A program made the translations under genes and the position numbers. Source: Lysobacteraceae bacterium (GTDB lineage Bacteria; Pseudomonadota; Gammaproteobacteria; Xanthomonadales; Xanthomonadaceae). From it: a stretch of DNA of 7,123 bases. Shown one piece after another: positions 4,232 through 7,123 of the stretch; within the stretch, counting starts at the first letter, position 1, and the number at the start of each line of letters is the position of its first letter. Where the stretch lies: NCBI GenBank assembly GCA_017990865.1, contig JAGNNB010000156.1, positions 1 to 7,123 on the forward strand. Reading direction: 5' to 3'. Below the pieces are notes generated by a model, which saw only the letters and a list, made by a program, of their open reading frames with translations, did no database searches and was not told where the DNA came from.

Positions 4232-7123
4232 ATGGACACCGCGATTATCGGCGTCGCGTACCGTTTCCCGGGCGCGCACGATCGCGACACATTCTGGAAA
4301 AACCTCGAAGGCCGTAAGTCTACGGTCGTCGAGGTGCCGCCCGATCGTTGGGATTGGCGACCGATCTGGGGCGACCCGAAGTTGGAGGTCAACAAGACCT
4401 TCAGCCGCTGGGGCGGCTTCATCCAGGACGTCGATCGCTTCGATCACGAATTTTTCGGGATTTTGCCGAAAGTCGTCCAGAACATGGATCCTCAGCAGAG
4501 GATCATGCTCGAGCTTGCGTGGGCGTCGCTGGAAGACGCGGGCATTCCGCCATCGTCCTTGCGCGGGCGTCGCGTCGGCGTCTTCGCCGGTGTCACCCAT
4601 CACGATTACAAAGAACTGCTCGCGCGCGCGCGCGTTCCGATCGAACCGTATCACTACACCGGTACCGCGACCGTGGTGGTGCCCAATCGGGTGTCGCACG
4701 TCTTCGGTTTGTGCGGCCCCAGTCTTCCGGTCGACACCGCGTGTTCCAGCGCGCTCAACGCGATCCATTTGGCGATCCAGTCCTTCGAGAAGGGCGAGTG
4801 CGAGATGGCGCTCGCCGGCGGCATCAGCCTGATTCTCAATTCCGCGCGACACATCTCGGTGTCGAAGATGGGCACGCTGTCACCCACCGGTTCCTGCAAG
4901 ACCCTCGACGATCGCGCCGACGGCTACGTTCGCGGCGAAGGCGCCGGGTTTTTCGTGCTCAAGCCGCTGGAGAAAGCGCTCGCCGATAAGGATTTGATCT
5001 ACGGCGTGATCAAGGGCAGCGCGGTCAATCACTGCGGCAAAACGCATACGTTGAGTTATCCCAGCTCGGAGGCGCAAGCCGATGTGATCGTCGACGCGCA
5101 CCGACGCGCGGGCGTGCCGATTTCCAGCGTGAATTTCGTCGAACTGCACGGCACCGGCACGGCCAAGGGCGATCCGATCGAATTCGAAGGGCTGCGCCAA
5201 GCCTTCGCGCGCTTGTCGGAAGAGCAGGGCATCGCGCTCGATGACGCCTACTGCGGTCTGAGTTCGGCGAAGACCAATATCGGCCATTTGGAAGCCGCTG
5301 CCGGCATGGCGGGCGTCGCCAAGGTGTTGTTGGCGTTCCAGCATCGGCGATTGCCGGGCTTCCACGATTTCCGTTCGCTCAATTCGCGCGTCACCATCGA
5401 CGGCACGCCTTTCTATATCCTCGACGAAACCCGCCCATGGCCGCGGCGCGGCGACCACACGCCGCTGCGCGCGGGCGTGAGTTCGTTCGGTTTCGGCGGA
5501 ACCAACGCGCATCTGGTGTTGGAAGAACCTCCGGCGCCCGCAGCGCCTGCGAAGCGCGCGCGCAAGGCCGCGCCGACCCCGTGTCTGATCGTATTGTCGG
5601 CCAAAACACCCGGCGCATTGCGCCGCCGCCGCGACGATCTGGCGACATGGCTGCGCGCGGACGGCGGCGAGCATACGCTCGACGACATCGCGCGCGCTTT
5701 GTTGCTGGAACGCGATCACCTACCGCTGCGTTTCGCTTGCGTGGCCGATAGCGTCGAAGCATTGATCGGGCTTCTCTCATCCGAAGACGACACGACGAGC
5801 GCCGCTCCCGAGTCCCTCGACGAAGCGCAGGCACAGGCGCTCGACGCCGAAGCCGCGGCGCTGTCGGCGCGGTTGCCGAAGCTGAAAAAATCGCAGCTCG
5901 GCGAGGCGCTCGCGACGCTGGCCGGATTGTTCCAGCGCGGCGCCGCGATCGACGGCAACGTCTTGTATCCGCAGGCGCCCGCGCGTCGCGTGCGTCTGCC
6001 GGTCTATGCGTTCGAGCGTCACCGCTTCTGGCTGCCCGAGACCGACGCAGTCGAAGACGACAGCCAGCGCCGCCGCATCGACGACCAGCCGCGTTTCCAT
6101 CCGCTGCTGCATCGCAACGCTCCCAGCCTGGATTTGCAGCGCTTTCTCTCGGTGTTCGACGGCAGCGAATTCTTTCTGGCGGACCATATCGTGCGCGGTC
6201 AACGCACGTTGCCGGGCGTGGCGTATCTGGAGATGGTGCGCGCCGCGATCGTGCAGATGTTGGATCTGGGGTCTTCGCCCGACTCGTACGCGGTGCGGAT
6301 CGCCGATGTGATCTGGTTGCGCCCGCTGACCGTCGGCGACCAGCGTACGGTGGTGGAGGTCGCGCTGACGCCGATCGACGCCACGGACCAAACGCAGCAT
6401 CTGGATTTCGAATTCCGCATTTCCATCCATAAAGACGGTGCCGCGACGCAGGCGCTCTGTCGCGGTTTGGCATCGCTGGAATCCGGCGTGATCGAATCGT
6501 CGCCGACGATCGGCGCGCTGGTCGCGGGCGCGCACGAACAGTGGCGTACCGCCGATGAGATTTACGCGGATTTCGCCGAACAAGGGCTGCAATACGGCCC
6601 GGCGCACCGGATCATGCAGGATCTGTACGTCGCGCCGAACTATGGCCTCGCCAAGATCGAACTTCCGGCCTCGATCGGCGAGGATTCGGATCATTACGTA
6701 CTGCATCCGGGCATCGCCGATGCGGCTTTGCAGGCGGCGGTGGCGTTCTTCAGCGCGCTCGGTGGCGAGTTCTACGTGCGCGCGGCGATTCCGTTCGCGA
6801 TCGACGACGTACTGATCCGACGCGCGCCGGTCGGCCCGGCGTATGCGTATGTGCAACGCAGCCGGGGCAGCGACGACAAATTCGATATCGACATTCTCGA
6901 CGGCGTGGACGGCGGCAGAGGCTGCGTGGCGTTCCGCGGCTTGAGTGTGCGTCCGCTCGTTCCCATCGTCTCCAGCCTTGCGGCGGCGGCATCGAAACCG
7001 GCGCCCGACACCTCCGAGACGATGCCGGTCCCCGCGCCCTTGAAGGATGCGCTGTATACGGCCGAATGGCGGGCCGAGTCGACATCGCCGGTCGATGCGC
7101 CGATCAAACAGATTGTGTTGATC
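4232..7123 (+). CDS. Trans-AT type modular polyketide synthase, N-terminal part (KS-DH-possible KR), runs off window
   Basis: A cytosolic multidomain enzyme extending a polyketide chain on acyl carrier proteins. The frame has no stop through 964 codons and is cut by the window end. Residues 1-432 are a ketosynthase with Cys171 (DTACSS), His306 (HGTGT) and His352 (NIGH), and the RWDWR block common in trans-AT ketosynthases. Residues 433-601 are a linker opening with LIVLSAK and ending VYAFERHRFWL; it contains no GHSxG acyltransferase, so malonyl loading must come from a separate AT. Residues 622-910 are a double-hotdog dehydratase with His652 and Gly656/Pro661 of HxxxGxxxxP, YGPAHR at 788-793, and Asp830/Gln834 of DAALQ. 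Residues 941-946 (LYTAEW) resemble the start of a ketoreductase structural region; its catalytic part and any carrier protein lie outside. The protein begins straight at the ketosynthase, without a loading or docking domain. KS Cys268 (in NHCGKT) and Leu305 (in ELHGTGT) replace residues more usual as Gly and Ala. The product is unknown. Confidence 0.93.
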   Translation, partial: MDTAIIGVAYRFPGAHDRDTFWKNLEGRKSTVVEVPPDRWDWRPIWGDPKLEVNKTFSRWGGFIQDVDRFDHEFFGILPKVVQNMDPQQRIMLELAWASLEDAGIPPSSLRGRRVGVFAGVTHHDYKELLARARVPIEPYHYTGTATVVVPNRVSHVFGLCGPSLPVDTACSSALNAIHLAIQSFEKGECEMALAGGISLILNSARHISVSKMGTLSPTGSCKTLDDRADGYVRGEGAGFFVLKPLEKALADKDLIYGVIKGSAVNHCGKTHTLSYPSSEAQADVIVDAHRRAGVPISSVNFVELHGTGTAKGDPIEFEGLRQAFARLSEEQGIALDDAYCGLSSAKTNIGHLEAAAGMAGVAKVLLAFQHRRLPGFHDFRSLNSRVTIDGTPFYILDETRPWPRRGDHTPLRAGVSSFGFGGTNAHLVLEEPPAPAAPAKRARKAAPTPCLIVLSAKTPGALRRRRDDLATWLRADGGEHTLDDIARALLLERDHLPLRFACVADSVEALIGLLSSEDDTTSAAPESLDEAQAQALDAEAAALSARLPKLKKSQLGEALATLAGLFQRGAAIDGNVLYPQAPARRVRLPVYAFERHRFWLPETDAVEDDSQRRRIDDQPRFHPLLHRNAPSLDLQRFLSVFDGSEFFLADHIVRGQRTLPGVAYLEMVRAAIVQMLDLGSSPDSYAVRIADVIWLRPLTVGDQRTVVEVALTPIDATDQTQHLDFEFRISIHKDGAATQALCRGLASLESGVIESSPTIGALVAGAHEQWRTADEIYADFAEQGLQYGPAHRIMQDLYVAPNYGLAKIELPASIGEDSDHYVLHPGIADAALQAAVAFFSALGGEFYVRAAIPFAIDDVLIRRAPVGPAYAYVQRSRGSDDKFDIDILDGVDGGRGCVAFRGLSVRPLVPIVSSLAAAASKPAPDTSETMPVPAPLKDALYTAEWRAESTSPVDAPIKQIVLI

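Noticed and set aside
5528..6034. Possible acyltransferase domain between KS and DH
   Set aside because: The segment is only about 170 residues and has no GHSxG or other AT motif. It matches the short post-KS linker of trans-AT modules.
4880..6856. Several long minus-strand frames (4880-5719, 5391-6473, 5777-6856)
   Set aside because: All are antisense to the PKS coding region, overlap one another and read as Arg-rich or low-information proteins; they are shadows.

Overview
The window is G+C-rich throughout its genes, with strong G/C preference at third codon positions, and its families point to a high-G+C member of the Pseudomonadota. Lysobacter-like gammaproteobacteria or Burkholderia-like betaproteobacteria would both fit, but nothing in the sequence fixes the genus. 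It joins a small amine/omega-amino-acid catabolic locus (about 1-3673) to the start of what looks like a trans-acyltransferase (trans-AT) polyketide synthase cluster (about 4130 to the window end).

Catabolic locus. On the minus strand lies a class III PLP aminotransferase of the omega-amino acid:pyruvate (beta-alanine:pyruvate) type. Divergent from it are a PuuR-type regulator (XRE helix-turn-helix plus cupin) and, 69 bases later, a PuuC/KauB-type NAD(P)-dependent aldehyde dehydrogenase. The 130-142 bp divergent gap carries a perfect 8-bp inverted repeat (1486-1493 / 1515-1522), the best candidate operator. The simplest reading is that the transaminase converts an omega-amine to an aldehyde with pyruvate as acceptor, the dehydrogenase oxidises the aldehyde to an acid, and the cupin regulator senses a pathway ligand. 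No gamma-glutamyl ligase or oxidase of a classical Puu pathway is visible.

Intergenic region 3674-4231. This stretch of over 550 bases has no convincing gene. Its second half is visibly richer in A+T. It holds a GC-rich inverted-repeat element, a perfect 12-bp palindrome flanked by 9-bp direct repeats, a sigma70-like promoter (TTGAGA, 17 bases, TAATTT), and a leader in which GAGCG recurs four times before the next start codon.

Polyketide synthase. A large gene starts at 4232 and is still open at the last base (964 codons seen). It begins directly with a ketosynthase carrying all three catalytic residues. An AT-less linker follows, then a dehydratase with both catalytic residues, and then what looks like the first residues of a ketoreductase region. 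The missing acyltransferase and the style of the ketosynthase motifs mark it as trans-AT. The acyltransferase, the acyl carrier protein and the rest of the assembly line must lie downstream or elsewhere. A functional link between the catabolic locus and the PKS is not shown.
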